Shown here: positions 1 through 7,413 of the stretch, in pieces | Layout: the number at the start of each line of letters is the position of its first letter | How positions within the stretch are numbered: position 1 is the stretch's first letter | Assembly: GCF_937936315.1 (NCBI RefSeq) | Contig: NZ_CALGWU010000023.1 | Span: forward strand, 1-64,000 | Reading direction: 5' to 3' | From: an uncultured Capnocytophaga sp. | GTDB lineage: Bacteria > Bacteroidota > Bacteroidia > Flavobacteriales > Flavobacteriaceae | DNA length: 64,000 nucleotides | Program-made: the position numbers and the translations under genes | The notes under the pieces: generated by a model | Databases searched by the model: none | What the model saw: the letters and a program-made list of their open reading frames with translations, nothing else | What the model was told of the DNA's origin: nothing

Positions 1-215
1 TACCCTGACGCAGTAATCTTCTGTATGAGCTCGTGCGAGTACGGACTCTGGTCGTAATCGATATACACAAGGTTGATATTCTTCACGTCGAAATTGGCAA
101 CCAAAGGCAGTATAATCAGTTGCATCATAGGTGCCACAAGCATCATTGCCAAGATCGTCTTATCTCGGAATATCTGCTTAAATTCTTTTTGGAGTATAAA
201 GCTTAATACTTTCAT
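1..215 (-). CDS. ABC-2 type exporter permease (5' part, cut by window edge)
   Basis: Inner-membrane permease subunit of a YbhFSR-like ABC exporter; only the first 71 or so codons lie inside the window. The reading begins MKVLSFILQKEFKQIFRDK and continues into a hydrophobic stretch (LAMMLVAPMMQLIILPL), the usual N-terminal cytoplasmic helix plus first membrane segment of ABC-2 permeases. It starts only 7 bases after the stop of the preceding permease gene, so the two are surely co-transcribed and probably form a heterodimer. The start ATG at 213-215 is chosen because it gives the family-typical N-terminus. The C-terminal membrane segments lie outside the window. Confidence 0.85.
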   Translation of the reverse strand, partial: MKVLSFILQKEFKQIFRDKTILAMMLVAPMMQLIILPLVANFDVKNINLVYIDYDQSPYSHELIQKITASG

Positions 216-222
216 TTCTTCT

Positions 223-1329
223 TTATTGTAATCTAATCTTAAACTTCTTCATTGCAAGGCTTAAGAAAATTACCGCCATTGCTATTAATATCAGCGTTTC
301 TTTCCATACGTAAGTGAAATCTAATCCCTTGAGCATTACTTTCTTCACGATAGCGTAGTAGTAACTTGAGGGGAAGACTTTGGATATTCCCTGAAAGATG
401 AGAGGCATATTCTCTATGGGGAACATAAAGCCGGTAAAGAAAGCCGTGGGCAACATCATTCCCATCATAGCGATGAGCATAGCGGTTTGCTGTGAGGCGG
501 TAACGGTGGATATGAGTAGCCCCAACGACAAACAGATGATGATAAACAAGGTGCTTTCGGTGTATAGCAACAGCAGATTGCCACGTATCGGGACATCAAG
601 CATATAGACCGATAGCAGGAGTATCACGGTGAAGTTGATGAGCGAGAGAATAAGGTAAGGCACGGCTTTGGCAATGAGTATCATTATAGGTTTGAAAGGC
701 GATACCAAAAGGATTTCCATAGTGCCTAACTCTTTTTCGCGCACCACCGCTACCGAGGTGAGGGCAGTGCTCACTATCATAAAGACAAGCGCAATCACCC
801 CAGGGACGAAGTTCATAGATCCATTCTGCTCCTCGTTGTATAACATTCGGTTTTCAACGGTTATCTGGTAGGGTAGTTGTACAGCGGGGTTCAGCTCTTG
901 CTGATAGCTGGCTACCATAGTTGAGAAGTAGTTTTGCACCGTTTTAGCTGTATTGGGGTCGCTACCATCGGTGATGAGTTGTAGCGAGGTACCACTGGAG
1001 GTGTAGAGGTCTTTGCCGAAATCGGGAGGGAAGATGAGCGCGGCTTTTATAGTACCACGCTTGAATTGGTCTTCTACTTGATTGTAATGGAACAAAGGCT
1101 CCTTTAGCTTAAAATACGGGCTTGCCTGCAAGCGGTGTGTGATTTCTTGGCTATAGGTGTTGTTTGCCTCATCTAATACAGCGATACCAATATTCTTGAC
1201 CTCGCTGCTGAGGGCTTGACCGAAAAGGATAATCTGCGCTATGGGGATACCAAAGAGTATCAATAGCGTGCGACGATCGCGGAATACGTGATAGAATTCC
1301 TTGCGTATAAAGGCGATGAGCTGTTTCAT
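223..1329 (-). CDS. ABC-2 type exporter permease (YbhS/YbhR-like)
   Basis: Membrane subunit of the drug/lipid-type ABC exporter encoded here, 368 residues. The pattern is the ABC-2 one: a first membrane segment right after the N-terminal RKEFYHVFRDRR motif, a large extracytoplasmic domain of about 140 residues, then five closely spaced segments in the C-terminal half, with VVREKELGTMEILLVSP as the conserved cytoplasmic loop after the second segment. The frame is open up to 1353, but those extra eight codons come from a palindromic repeat at 1340-1363, so I place the start at the ATG 1327-1329 (MKQLIAFIRKEF). It follows the ATPase gene and precedes the second permease. Confidence 0.85.
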   Translation of the reverse strand: MKQLIAFIRKEFYHVFRDRRTLLILFGIPIAQIILFGQALSSEVKNIGIAVLDEANNTYSQEITHRLQASPYFKLKEPLFHYNQVEDQFKRGTIKAALIFPPDFGKDLYTSSGTSLQLITDGSDPNTAKTVQNYFSTMVASYQQELNPAVQLPYQITVENRMLYNEEQNGSMNFVPGVIALVFMIVSTALTSVAVVREKELGTMEILLVSPFKPIMILIAKAVPYLILSLINFTVILLLSVYMLDVPIRGNLLLLYTESTLFIIICLSLGLLISTVTASQQTAMLIAMMGMMLPTAFFTGFMFPIENMPLIFQGISKVFPSSYYYAIVKKVMLKGLDFTYVWKETLILIAMAVIFLSLAMKKFKIRLQ

Positions 1330-1339
1330 ATTAATAGGT

Positions 1340-1363
1340 GGGCGAATTGCCATTCGCCCCTAC
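1340..1363. repeat. Palindromic repeat, copy 1
   Basis: An 8-bp perfect inverted repeat (GGGCGAAT, loop TGCC, ATTCGCCC) followed by CCTAC. The same 24 bases occur at 2220-2243. It sits between the ATPase stop (1368) and the permease start (1329), is G+C-richer than its surroundings and would fold as a hairpin in RNA. It resembles the REP/BIME class of dispersed palindromes; no transposase for it is present. Confidence 0.75.
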
Positions 1364-1367
1364 GGGG

Positions 1368-2102
1368 TTATTCATTACGTTTTGCTTTACGGGCGAGTTG
1401 GTAGAACACCTCGTCCATTGAATGGGTATTAAACTGTGATTTAAGTCGGGTGGGCGTATCCATTGCTTCCACTTTGCCGTCTACCATTATGCTAATGCGG
1501 TGGCAGTATTCGGCTTCGTCCATATAGTGGGTGGTAACGAATACGGTGATGCCCTGTGCGGAGGCTTCGTATATCATATCCCAGAACTGACGGCGCGTGA
1601 TGGGGTCTACGCCACCGGTAGGCTCGTCGAGGAATACGATTTCGGGACGGTGGAAGATAGCCACCGAAAAGGCGAGCTTCTGTTTCCAGCCTAGAGGTAG
1701 CGATCCTACGAGTTTATTGGCTTCAGCCTCCAAGCCGAGCTTGGTGATAAGGTCGGTACTGCGGGTTTTGATTTCCTTGCGACTCAAGCCATAGACACCT
1801 CCATAAAAGGTGATGTTTTCCTGCACGGTGAGGTTGTCGTAGAGCGAAAACTTCTGACTCATATAGCCGATGTGTTTCTTTATCTGCTCTTGCTCTCGAT
1901 AGACATCGAAGCCTGCTACGGTAGCCTCGCCTGAAGTAGGGTAGGAGAGTCCGCAGAAGATACGTATAGCAGTGGTTTTCCCCGCACCATTGGCACCGAG
2001 GAAACCGAAGATTTCGCCTTTTTCAACGGTAAGGGAAATGTTGTTCACGGCTTTGAAATCGCCGAATTGCTTTGTTAGGTTATGACAGTGGATTGCGTTC
2101 AT
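1368..2102 (-). CDS. ABC exporter ATPase, second YbhF-type half
   Basis: Cytoplasmic ATPase of the exporter, 244 residues, about one nucleotide-binding domain. Walker A is GANGAGKTT at residues 36-44 and Walker B EIVFLDEP at about 154-161. The signature is SLPLGWKQ (134-141) instead of LSGGMKQ, which is characteristic of the C-terminal half of YbhF, where both ATPases are fused. Here the halves are separate genes: this one and the one at 2184-3146, which carries a canonical signature. The pair probably forms an asymmetric heterodimer. It lies between the first ATPase gene and the permeases in one leftward operon. The start ATG (MNAIHCHNLTKQFG) matches family N-termini. Confidence 0.9.
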   Translation of the reverse strand: MNAIHCHNLTKQFGDFKAVNNISLTVEKGEIFGFLGANGAGKTTAIRIFCGLSYPTSGEATVAGFDVYREQEQIKKHIGYMSQKFSLYDNLTVQENITFYGGVYGLSRKEIKTRSTDLITKLGLEAEANKLVGSLPLGWKQKLAFSVAIFHRPEIVFLDEPTGGVDPITRRQFWDMIYEASAQGITVFVTTHYMDEAEYCHRISIMVDGKVEAMDTPTRLKSQFNTHSMDEVFYQLARKAKRNE

Positions 2103-2183
2103 TTTTCTGATTTGGTGCGAGCCACACGGGCAATTATTATTAGTTTATTTGATTCTAATTGTTAGCTTCAACTTTGGCAAAGT

Positions 2184-3146
2184 TTAGGGATTATTAATTT
2201 GCCGATTTGTCATAGATGAGGGCGAATTGCCATTCGCCCCTACATCACCCTCCATTAGGCGGATAAAACTGTCCTCGATGGTGGGGGTAATGGCTTTCCA
2301 TTCGAGGTGAGGGAAGGTGGTTTTCAGCTGTTGCTCGAATATGGGAATGTGGGTGTTTTCCTTGAGAGTAATGTGTAGGTACTCGCCAAAAGGGTAACAG
2401 TTATCAATGTTGGGATGCTCGCGCAGGTGCTTCAGCAGTGCGTACAGGTCGGGAGCCTTGATAGCATAGAGTGCGGTGGGGTACTGGGCTATGATTTGCT
2501 CGGGGGTGCTGGTGGAAAGCACCTTGCCTGATTGTATTAAGGCTATGCGGTCGCACAAGCTGGCTTCGTCCATATAAGGGGTGGAAACGAGTATGCTGAT
2601 GCCTTGCTCCTTCAGTTTCTTCAGCATTTCCCAGAACTCTTTGCGTGAAACCACATCTACTCCCGTGGTGGGCTCGTCTAACAAAAGGACTTGGGGCTTG
2701 TGAATGAGGGCGCAACAAAGAGCTAACTTCTGCTTCATTCCCCCTGAGAGCTTGCCCGCGCGACGGTTGCTAAACGGCTTTATTTGCTCGTAAATATCCT
2801 TGATAAGGTCGTAATTCTCAGAAATAGTCGTACCAAAGACGGTAGCGAAGAAGGAGAGGTTCTCTTCGACAGTGAGATCTTGGTACAGAGAGAAGCGCCC
2901 AGGCATATAGCCCACGTGCTTGCGGATTTCCTTATAATCTTTGACGATATCCCAGCCCTCGATGCTTGCAGTGCCCTCATCAGGCAATAGGAGGGTGGTG
3001 AGCATACGAAAGACGGTGGTTTTGCCCGCCCCATCAGGACCGATGAGCCCGAAAAGTTCGCCCTTTTTAACTTCTAAGGAAAGGTGTTGCACGGCGTGGA
3101 TATCGCCGTAGGACTTGCTGAGATTATGTATAGTGATGCTATTCAT
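2184..3146 (-). CDS. ABC exporter ATPase, first YbhF-type half
   Basis: ATPase subunit of 320 residues. Walker A GPDGAGKTT is at 36-44, signature LSGGMKQ at 133-139, Walker B VLLLDEP at 153-159, followed by a C-terminal domain of about 80 residues. GPDGAGKTT and the canonical signature mark it as the counterpart of the N-terminal half of YbhF. The protein should end near IEDSFIRLMEGD, but the frame runs on through a palindromic repeat (2220-2243), so the last 19 or so residues, GANGNSPSS onward, are encoded by the repeat and sequence beyond it. That tail is therefore an insertion-derived extension, probably tolerated rather than functional. Confidence 0.9.
   Translation of the reverse strand: MNSITIHNLSKSYGDIHAVQHLSLEVKKGELFGLIGPDGAGKTTVFRMLTTLLLPDEGTASIEGWDIVKDYKEIRKHVGYMPGRFSLYQDLTVEENLSFFATVFGTTISENYDLIKDIYEQIKPFSNRRAGKLSGGMKQKLALCCALIHKPQVLLLDEPTTGVDVVSRKEFWEMLKKLKEQGISILVSTPYMDEASLCDRIALIQSGKVLSTSTPEQIIAQYPTALYAIKAPDLYALLKHLREHPNIDNCYPFGEYLHITLKENTHIPIFEQQLKTTFPHLEWKAITPTIEDSFIRLMEGDVGANGNSPSSMTNRQINNP
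2220..2243. repeat. Palindromic repeat, copy 2, inside an ATPase 3' end
   Basis: Identical over 24 bases to the repeat at 1340-1363. It lies within the reading frame of the first ATPase and encodes residues 302-309 (VGANGNSP), extending the protein to a stop at 2184. Confidence 0.75.
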
Positions 3147-3220
3147 CTTTTGATTTACTGATTTGGTTATGAGCTACAAACTCTTTTCTTGGTAGGCACG
3201 ATCCACAAGCTCGCGCTAGC
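3139..3220. repeat. ATPase leader plus palindrome, copy 1 of a duplicated segment
   Basis: Contains the ATPase start (CAT 3144-3146) and its upstream region: a CTATTCAT block, a run with ATGAGCTACAAACTCTTTT (from 3169), then GGTAGGCACGATCC and a degenerate palindrome up to 3220. The same order of blocks recurs at 4180-4276 with roughly 85% identity in the core, on the other side of the unrecognised gene 3223-4062. The pair therefore flanks that gene as direct repeats. Confidence 0.6.
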
Positions 3221-3222
3221 AA

Positions 3223-4062
3223 TTAGTTTAGGTATTTTTGGATAAGGGTAGATAAATAGGCTTTATCCACAGCAAACCATTGGCTTTCTTCTTTTTTATC
3301 TTGGTAACTCCAATGCTCGAAAAGGAACTTATCAGGTGTTGGAATAAGAGCTGCAATGTGTGAGTAATAGTATTCTCCTTCAGTAATAGGCTCATAACCT
3401 TTTATCACGCATTCACTAATAATCTCAAGGGTATCTAAACTAAAGGCATACCATATTCCTTGTGTACTGGAGAAAATACCAAAATGCTCGTCTACTTGCC
3501 ATATATTAAGTATACCTTCACCATCAGTATCAGAGAGTTGTTTTTCTTTTAGTATCTCAAAATCGGGATAGGAAGCTAACATCAGTCTGTCATCAAAGTT
3601 AGTAAGAAGGGAACGATTGCCAAGAGGAAACATATATATGTAGCTATCAGGCAGTTTTTGATAGATTCTCAGTTCATTACCTTCTAAAGCAATATAGTAA
3701 CTTTCTGACCAACCTGCACCATCTAATAAGGAAATGGTTACTTCATTTTCTTTAGGCAGATGGGTAAGCCATAAACTCGCTGCACCAAAAGGGTCTTCCA
3801 TCTCCAATGAGGCTATAGTTTTGCCATTTTCATCAATAGCCATAAGAGTAAAAGTCTCATTCTCATTGTATAGGGCACACCATAGGTAGGTGTGATTTAG
3901 AGATTCTTCGTAATGGAGCACATCCCCTTTGATAAAGTACTCTTTACCTGTTTTTGTGTTCTTTACCGAGAGTCCTTCCTCGGTAAGAGTCATAAGTTTA
4001 TCCCCACTGTTGAGTTTTTCGGGAATAGAAGTAAGGGTTTGATATTGTTCAATGTAAATCAT
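3223..4062 (-). CDS. Unrecognised protein, probably beta-rich
   Basis: A 279-residue soluble protein that I do not recognise. It has no signal peptide or membrane segment. Many short alternating hydrophobic strands with aromatic residues, and phrases such as LTLTEEGLSVKN and GIWYAFSLDTLEII, suggest repeated beta sheets, perhaps an incomplete propeller, but this is only an impression. It lies in the exporter operon's orientation, yet is framed by two copies of the ATPase leader (3139-3220 and 4180-4276), which suggests later insertion. An immunity or accessory role is possible but unproven. Confidence 0.6.
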   Translation of the reverse strand: MIYIEQYQTLTSIPEKLNSGDKLMTLTEEGLSVKNTKTGKEYFIKGDVLHYEESLNHTYLWCALYNENETFTLMAIDENGKTIASLEMEDPFGAASLWLTHLPKENEVTISLLDGAGWSESYYIALEGNELRIYQKLPDSYIYMFPLGNRSLLTNFDDRLMLASYPDFEILKEKQLSDTDGEGILNIWQVDEHFGIFSSTQGIWYAFSLDTLEIISECVIKGYEPITEGEYYYSHIAALIPTPDKFLFEHWSYQDKKEESQWFAVDKAYLSTLIQKYLN

Positions 4063-4179
4063 AGTATAAAGGTTTCATTTTTCTTCTTTCTTCTTGTACC
4101 TAACCACAATAGAAGTATAAGTACCCACATTATAATACTTTTCAGGAAGTATTTTAGTAAAGTTAGCCCAATTGCTGGG

Positions 4180-4276
4180 TAATACTATTCATTTTTCTGA
4201 TTTGTTAATTTGTCGGTTTTGCCAATGAGCTACAAGCTCTTTTTTTTGGTAGGCGCGAGCCTGTGGCTCGCGCCAC
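4180..4276. repeat. Vestigial ATPase leader plus perfect palindrome, copy 2
   Basis: Second copy of the 3139-3220 segment. On the minus strand ATG at 4190-4192 is followed by codons for NSIT, as in the intact ATPase (MNSIT), then the frame diverges to QQLG and stops. Beyond the start come the shared ATGAGCTACAAGCTC block (from 4225) and a 10-bp perfect hairpin: GGCGCGAGCC (4252-4261), loop TGT, GGCTCGCGCC (4265-4274). No gene follows this start, so it looks like a remnant. Confidence 0.6.
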
Positions 4277-4290
4277 CAGGGGTTATTTTC

Positions 4291-4716
4291 TTAAAATGAT
4301 TGCCATTTAAGCAGTTGAAAATCATCTAAAATACATTCTTTTCTTGTATAATCGTTACGATAACTTATTTTGTTTTCCTCTATTTTGACAAAAGGATACC
4401 AATCATCTAAACAAGCAAATCTACTATGTTTAGGATCAATAATTAGGGTTACAACACCTAACCATTGATGAGGTTTCACGGCTTCTATTGATATAAAGAA
4501 ACTTTCGATCGATTTATCTATACTTATTTGCTTGATATTTCTCAGGTAGCACCAATAGGGTAATTCATTGTTTGACTTAGGGAAATATACTGAACAAATC
4601 TCATCTCCGCGTGGAGGCTCTGTTCCATATCTTAGCAACATACACCCTCCTAAGTAGGCTACTTCGTATGTATACTCTGTAAGGAGGGTTATTCTACATT
4701 CTTCTATATCAAACAT
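4291..4716 (-). CDS. Unrecognised soluble protein
   Basis: A 141-residue protein of unknown function (MFDIEECRITLLTEYTYEVAY). It lacks a signal peptide and membrane segments and is rich in aromatic residues and in alternating hydrophobic/charged stretches consistent with a small alpha/beta fold. It lies 17 bases after the next gene upstream (4734-5267) on the same strand, so both are probably co-transcribed. Its size and placement in an accessory patch next to other orphan genes would fit an immunity-type protein, but I see no family motif. Confidence 0.6.
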   Translation of the reverse strand: MFDIEECRITLLTEYTYEVAYLGGCMLLRYGTEPPRGDEICSVYFPKSNNELPYWCYLRNIKQISIDKSIESFFISIEAVKPHQWLGVVTLIIDPKHSRFACLDDWYPFVKIEENKISYRNDYTRKECILDDFQLLKWQSF

Positions 4717-4733
4717 ATTTACTAATTATTAGG

Positions 4734-5267
4734 TTACTTTTCGTTTTCTATATCAAGACAAAAGCAGAGGTCTTTGCCTTCGGGGTCTTTTTCTATGTAA
4801 CAATCTTTTCGCAAGGGATAATCCCAATCGCCATTAAGGGTTTTTACTTTCTGATAAGGGGGTACGTATATCGTGCCTTTGTCCCAGAGAATTTGAGCAT
4901 ATAGTACTCCGTTGTAATAGGCATAATGCCCAAAAGGGTTCATTTCTTTTGAGGAATAACACGCCTGAAAGTTCTTACGACCATCGTAATCGCGTAGAGC
5001 TTGCGCTCCCATAAACTTCTGTGTAAAGCATTCGTTATCCTCACCGAGCTCGTTTTTGTACAATTCGTAGAATACAGGACGATCTTCTTCGAACGATACG
5101 TAATCTTCGGCACTTATGCGGTAATAGCGTTCATAGCCTGCTGCCCAACTTACAAGTACTTTCATCAAATGGGTTTTGAGTGCTTCACAATATCCTAAGG
5201 CAAAGAAATGTTCTCGGTCTACGAGTTCTTTAGTGAGCTTTATGTGTTCTATGAGTTTTAATTTCAT
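4734..5267 (-). CDS. Unrecognised soluble protein
   Basis: A 177-residue protein that I do not recognise, beginning MKLKLIEHIKLTKELVDREHFFALGYCEALKTHLM. It is acidic, rich in Tyr, Cys and Trp, and has no signal peptide or membrane segment. The N-terminal third looks helical; the rest (YYNGVLYAQILWDKGTIYVPPYQ) looks like beta strands. It is divergent from the SMR gene at 5318 and followed by the 141-residue gene. Function unknown. Confidence 0.6.
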   Translation of the reverse strand: MKLKLIEHIKLTKELVDREHFFALGYCEALKTHLMKVLVSWAAGYERYYRISAEDYVSFEEDRPVFYELYKNELGEDNECFTQKFMGAQALRDYDGRKNFQACYSSKEMNPFGHYAYYNGVLYAQILWDKGTIYVPPYQKVKTLNGDWDYPLRKDCYIEKDPEGKDLCFCLDIENEK

Positions 5268-5317
5268 TTTCAGTAAAATTGTTATATTTTTGCCACGAAT
5301 TTAGATACTATACTTAT

Positions 5318-5647
5318 ATGCATTACCTATACCTCACATTAGCGATTGTTTTAGAGGTCTTAGCCACCGCTCTTTTAGGTAAATCGGAAGGGTTTAGCAA
5401 ATGGTTGTTTGCTGTAGGCTCACTATTGTCTTATGGTGTTTGTTTTTATTTTTTATCCTTAGCCCTCAAGAATATTCCGTTGGGGGTAGCCTACGCTATC
5501 TGGTCGGGGGTAGGGATTGTACTGACAGCTATTGTGAGTATTCTTATTTTTAAGAACAAAATAGACTTGCCTTTTGTATTAGGTTCCCTGCTTATCATCG
5601 CTGGGGTGGTGGAGATTAACCTTTTTTCAAAGGCAAATGGACACTGA
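5318..5647 (+). CDS. Small multidrug resistance (SMR/EmrE-type) transporter
   Basis: Four-helix proton-coupled drug or guanidinium exporter of the inner membrane, 109 residues, the family length. The essential membrane glutamate is E13 (LAIVLEVLAT). The third-helix motif YAIWSGVGIVLTA, the conserved IPLGVAYA before it and the ending GVVEINLFS all match EmrE closely, more so than SugE. The frame is open from 5279, but the ATG at 5318 gives an N-terminus aligning with EmrE. It is the only plus-strand gene in the first 9.6 kb, inside the accessory patch that splits the ABC exporter operon. It works as an antiparallel or parallel dimer. Confidence 0.9.
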   Translation: MHYLYLTLAIVLEVLATALLGKSEGFSKWLFAVGSLLSYGVCFYFLSLALKNIPLGVAYAIWSGVGIVLTAIVSILIFKNKIDLPFVLGSLLIIAGVVEINLFSKANGH

Positions 5648-5660
5648 TTGACTCGTTTTC

Positions 5661-6123
5661 TTACAGCGTGCAAACCATTATTTCATCTTCTTCGTTGGTC
5701 TTGACTATCTGAAAACCTAACTTTAAGTACAGCTTGCGGCCATAATTGGCTTTTTGTACCGACAGCGATACTTGCTTGTAGCCTTTGGTTTTGAGCAGGG
5801 TGAGCATCGCTTGCATTAGGGCTGTGCCTATGCCTTTTTGGCGGTAAGGGTACGGATATGGAAAGGGAGGGGGTATCATCGTCTACGTGTCCGTAATCGT
5901 TGATGATACGTACCCAAACAGCCCCTACAAGAGCGCCGTCTACTTCGGCTACTAAACAATAATCATCTTCTTCCCTACCGAAATGGGCGATGTATTTTTG
6001 TAGTTCGGGGTGATGTATGATGCTTCTATCGGGGGGTGTTATGCCTTCGAGAATGAAGATAGCATCGTAGAGAAAACCGTCTAAAAAGGGGTATTCATTG
6101 GGGTTGATGGCTCGGATATTCAT
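5661..6123 (-). pseudogene. GNAT-family N-acetyltransferase, frameshifted
   Basis: Two overlapping frames together make one acetyltransferase. The first (from ATG 6121-6123) gives MNIRAINPNEYPFLDGF through VGAVWVRIINDYGHVDDDTPSLSISV; the second (to stop 5661-5663) supplies YRQKGIGTALMQAML, the acetyl-CoA-binding motif A, and the C-terminal GRKLYLKLGFQIVKTNEEDEIMV. The shift is at about 5848-5856, where GTACCCTTACCGC should read as ISV-LP-YRQKG, that is a 1-base gain or 2-base loss. As it stands the first frame ends out of frame at 5683 and lacks the cofactor site. It could be a true pseudogene or a sequencing error. Confidence 0.75.
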
Positions 6124-6151
6124 ACTTATTGTTTTTTATGTGTTATTAATC

Positions 6152-6472
6152 TTAAAGGAAGAGGTGGGCGAGAAGGCTGAGGAGTACTAGTGCTAAGGTG
6201 ATGAGTGATAGGTTGAAGCTGGCTGTGCGCTTGTGTTGCCTCTTTCTAAGGCTGTGTTGGTACATAAAATTAAGGTTGGTTTCGGCTATTATTAGATAGA
6301 TGAAAAATAGCGGGAATATTATATAAGTTATGATAAAAACGGCTTTGGATAGGATTATCGCAAGGGGTGAATGGTAGTAACTGGTGCATAGTGAGCGCGT
6401 TACTACTATAATAAGTGCGAGTATGGCTGCGGATGAAAACGCAATACTTAGGTATAAAGGTCGTTTTTTCAT
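6152..6472 (-). CDS. Small membrane protein of unknown function
   Basis: A 106-residue hydrophobic protein with three predicted membrane segments (about residues 8-26, 37-63 and 86-105) and a basic loop LRKRQHKRTA before the last one. I know no family for it. It begins 11 bases after the adaptor gene's stop on the same strand, so it is probably carried on the exporter transcript. Whether it is an exporter accessory subunit or simply a passenger cannot be told from sequence. Confidence 0.55.
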   Translation of the reverse strand: MKKRPLYLSIAFSSAAILALIIVVTRSLCTSYYHSPLAIILSKAVFIITYIIFPLFFIYLIIAETNLNFMYQHSLRKRQHKRTASFNLSLITLALVLLSLLAHLFL

Positions 6473-6483
6473 TTTTCAATTTA

Positions 6484-7413
6484 CTATTTGAATAACACTT
6501 CACCGTACATTCCTATTTTGAGATAGCCGTCGTTTTTTACTTTGACTTTGATAGCATAGACGAGATTAGCACGTTCGGATTTGGTTTGTATCGTTTTTGG
6601 GGTAAACTCAGCTTTATTGGATATGTGGGTGATTTCGCCTTGATAGGTGCGATATTCGCCTTTGCCGGCATCGGTGCGCACGGTGACTTGCTGTTGTAGC
6701 TTGATTTGGGATAGTTGGTCGCCGGTGATGTAGGCTTTTAGGGTTAGTATATCGGTATTAGCGATTTTGTACAGAGGTTTTCCAAAGGTCTGCATTTCTC
6801 CTTTTAGGGCATAATTGACGAGCACCGTTCCCGCTATGGGGTTGATGATTTCCCCTTGGTTGATTTGCTCTTGAACGGCCTCGGCATTTTTTTGCAAGGG
6901 GGCTTCTTGGCTTAGTACATTTTGGTTCTGGGTGTTGATATTGGTGAGACTGACCTTTAGTTGGTTTTCGGTTACGGTGAGTTGCTTGCGGAGCTGGTCG
7001 ACTAAAGCGGTGAGGTCATCCAATTGCTTTTGGGTAGCAGCGCCTCCTGCCACGAGTTGTCGCACACGGGTAAGCTCGCGCTCCTGCTGTTCGAGTTGTG
7101 CTTTCTGTACCTCGTATTGGCTACGAATGAGCGCTACTTGGTCGGCAGGGTTTAGGGTCTTCTCTTTGAGGGAAGAAATGGTAGCCTCGACCTGCTCTTT
7201 TTGGAGCTTGAGGACTTCGACGTTTATTTGCCCTACCTTTTGTCCTTCGGTGAGGGTCTTGCCTTCTTCTACGTTGTAGGCGATGAGTTGCCCTGTTTGC
7301 TGGGCGGAAACAATTACTTCGTCGGCAGTGAAGTTGCCAGAAGCATCGAACTGAGGTTTGTTGTTGCAGGCGATAAGAGCTGCAAGGGCGGTGATGAGTG
7401 TTATCTTTTTCAT
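6484..7413 (-). CDS. HlyD/YhbG-like membrane fusion lipoprotein of the ABC exporter
   Basis: Periplasmic adaptor linking the ABC-2 exporter to the TolC-type channel, 309 residues. The N-terminus MKKITLITALAALIACNN is a lipoprotein signal with Cys16 as the lipidation site. There follow a half-lipoyl domain (VIVSAQQTGQLIAYNVEEGKTLTEGQKVG), a long coiled-coil hairpin (about 55-195), the second lipoyl half (INPIAGTVLVNYALKGE) and a beta-barrel. Its ATG overlaps the channel gene's TGA (ATGA at 7410-7413), so translation is likely coupled. The frame is open further upstream, but that would have no signal peptide. Confidence 0.9.
   Translation of the reverse strand: MKKITLITALAALIACNNKPQFDASGNFTADEVIVSAQQTGQLIAYNVEEGKTLTEGQKVGQINVEVLKLQKEQVEATISSLKEKTLNPADQVALIRSQYEVQKAQLEQQERELTRVRQLVAGGAATQKQLDDLTALVDQLRKQLTVTENQLKVSLTNINTQNQNVLSQEAPLQKNAEAVQEQINQGEIINPIAGTVLVNYALKGEMQTFGKPLYKIANTDILTLKAYITGDQLSQIKLQQQVTVRTDAGKGEYRTYQGEITHISNKAEFTPKTIQTKSERANLVYAIKVKVKNDGYLKIGMYGEVLFK

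Noticed and set aside
1330..1353. Upstream in-frame ATG for the permease gene (MAIRPPIN)
   Set aside because: The extra codons derive from the palindromic repeat and the ATG at 1327-1329 gives the family-typical N-terminus.
2404..2718. Open frame of 104 codons on the minus strand inside the first ATPase gene
   Set aside because: It lies wholly inside the ATPase reading frame with its clear Walker and signature motifs; the product (His/Arg/Pro-rich) has no fold-like pattern.
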